A program made the position numbers and the translations under genes. Below the pieces are notes generated by a model. It was given only the letters and a program-made list of their open reading frames with translations, had not been told where the DNA came from and did not search any database. Positions 63,050-64,000 of a stretch of 64,000 nucleotides of DNA are shown one piece after another (the first letter of the stretch is position 1; every line of letters starts with the position of its first letter). The stretch is from Nageia nagi. Taxonomy: Eukaryota > Pinophyta. The stretch spans positions 190,340,001 through 190,404,000 of the forward strand of contig JBITNC010000001.1 in the NCBI GenBank assembly GCA_050084985.1, given 5' to 3'.

Positions 63050-63425
63050 ATGACATGATAATGTATTTTTATGGGTCAATATGTGAACAAGGAGGAGGTG
63101 TGTGAGTTTTTTTCTTCACCCCTTAGGGGGTTATCATTCCTTATTCTTTCAAACTTGATTTCCCATGAACCAACAATAATGCAAAGTATGAGAATTTAAT
63201 TTTTGGCATAAAAGTGACCATAGAGTTAAAATTTGAGATAATATTAATTTATTTTGATTTTCAATTGGTATTTAATTAGATCATGGGAATTTATCAATGT
63301 CACAATGAGTTATTGAAAATCTATAAAGACATGTCATTGGAGTTACTTAAGTGGTTAAAATTATATAAAATCAAGGTGGACCCTATATTATCAAATAAAT
63401 TTGGAGATATAATGTATTTCCTAGG
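63050..63425 (+). pseudogene. gypsy second RNase H-like domain (Tat-type)
   Basis: The frames give YGSICEQGGGV, then GVIIPYSFKLDFP, then TNNNAKYENLIFGIKVTIEL and a helix VFN.IMGIYQCHNELLKIYK. This follows the pattern DGS....G.G......P.G......F.L.....NN.AEY.AL..GL of the additional RNase H domain found in Tat gypsy elements. Stops lie between the blocks. Confidence 0.6.
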
Positions 63426-63529
63426 ATGACACATTCAACATGTGTAAGTAGTGACATTAAAATAGACTTCATCCAAGGTACCATTACCTTTTAGACTTTC
63501 AGTAGTTATTATCAATGAGATCATAGTTG

Positions 63530-63999
63530 AGCTAAGAGATTTATGGTACACACAAGTGCATGAATATATTAAGTGGAATGCCTTGCCACCTAACATGTAT
63601 TTTGGTGAGAAATGTATATTCAAGAAAAAGATATTCTATTATGCTATACTAGGAGATTTCATCTATAAAGAGTCATATGATGGATTTCTATTGAGATGTT
63701 TAGAACTTTATGATCAACAAATTGCTATACATATATTTCATGATGATATTTATGATCAAAAAATTTCAATATCACTACCATAGAATATTTTACCAAATGG
63801 GTTGAAGCTACACCATTAGTTTCTACCACAAGCCCTTAGTTTGCAAATTTCATTGAGATACACATCACATGTTAGTTTGGCATTCTAGAATGGATCATAT
63901 CAAAAAATGGTCTTAACTTTAAGAATCAAAATATATGAAGATCATATAATGGTTAAAATATTAAATACTTGTCCATAATATATTACCCTTAGGGTAATG
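63530..63999 (+). pseudogene. gypsy integrase, internally deleted, cut by the window end
   Basis: The N-terminal part (63,556-63,780) reads KWNALPPNMYFGEKCIFKKK and GDFIYKESYDGFLLRCLEL. It jumps after HIFHDDIYD to IEYFTKWVEATPLVSTT (63,782-63,832), which lies well inside the catalytic core. About 80 residues normally in between, including the HHCC zinc motif end and the first catalytic aspartate, are missing. The second catalytic motif reads SKNG (near 63,900) instead of SDNG. Confidence 0.65.
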
Positions 64000-64000
64000 G

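Larger units (their letters stand above)
57313..63999 (+). mobile_element. Right part of the nested Ty3/gypsy element, running out of the window
   Basis: The order gag, protease, spacer, reverse transcriptase, RNase H, a second RNase H, integrase defines Ty3/gypsy. The second RNase H-like domain after the first is known from the Tat lineage of plant gypsy elements. Every domain has stops and frameshifts. The element reaches the window end inside integrase, so the 3' LTR is not seen. It was the older host of the copia insertion at 52,077-57,312. Confidence 0.75.

Overview
The window looks like repeat-dominated nuclear DNA of a seed plant, most likely a gymnosperm (conifer-like). It is strongly AT-rich, packed with old and heavily stop-ridden retrotransposons, and carries intronless PPR-DYW relics of the kind abundant in land plants. 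Only two loci look like intact host genes, and both sit in locally GC-richer islands. The gymnosperm assignment is inference from style and repeat families, not from a marker gene.

Layout: 1-5 kb holds a decayed Ty3/gypsy gag relic (+) and a plant-mobile-domain relic (-). 6.6-9.6 kb holds a ~210-bp triplication followed by a decayed hAT-type transposase (+). 9.8-15.2 kb holds several minisatellites (69, 23 and 35 bp periods) and a decayed coding-like stretch on the minus strand. 15.66-16.14 kb is a candidate LTR, and 16.69-16.81 kb a long TA repeat. 16.8-21.2 kb is gene-free. 21.2-22.7 kb has a LINE 3' fragment (-) and a tRNA-like SINE candidate (+). 23.84-24.68 kb is an intact single-exon C2H2 zinc-finger repressor gene (-) with a TATA box and a small upstream ORF. 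25.9-27.5 kb has two tandem PPR-DYW pseudogene pieces. 28.9-33.1 kb is one decayed LINE with ORF1, endonuclease and reverse transcriptase (+). 34.1-38.2 kb has two decayed coding-like blocks of unknown family. 38.2-44.2 kb carries shuffled PPR relics and an importin-beta pseudogene fragment.

46.54-48.30 kb is an intact six-exon FAD-dependent monooxygenase gene (-), whose exon phases and GT-AG borders all agree, giving a 435-residue protein (or about 460 from an upstream ATG). 51.4-64 kb is a Ty3/gypsy element of the dual-RNase H (Tat-like) type. It is split by a nearly complete Ty1/copia element (52,077-57,312) with two ~610-bp LTRs, PBS, PPT and one gag-pol frame carrying a stop and two one-base deletions.

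The two host genes have no visible functional link. The zinc-finger protein is a probable transcriptional repressor (QALGGH finger plus C-terminal EAR motif), and the monooxygenase belongs to the zeaxanthin-epoxidase-like/MO1 family. I found no sign of a novel defence or mobile system. The items most worth a second look are the LxLxL-containing uORF, the possible targeting extension of the monooxygenase, the nested retroelements with precise lesions, the importin-beta relic, the two unassigned coding-like blocks, and the family of minisatellites sharing an ATGATTCATT core.
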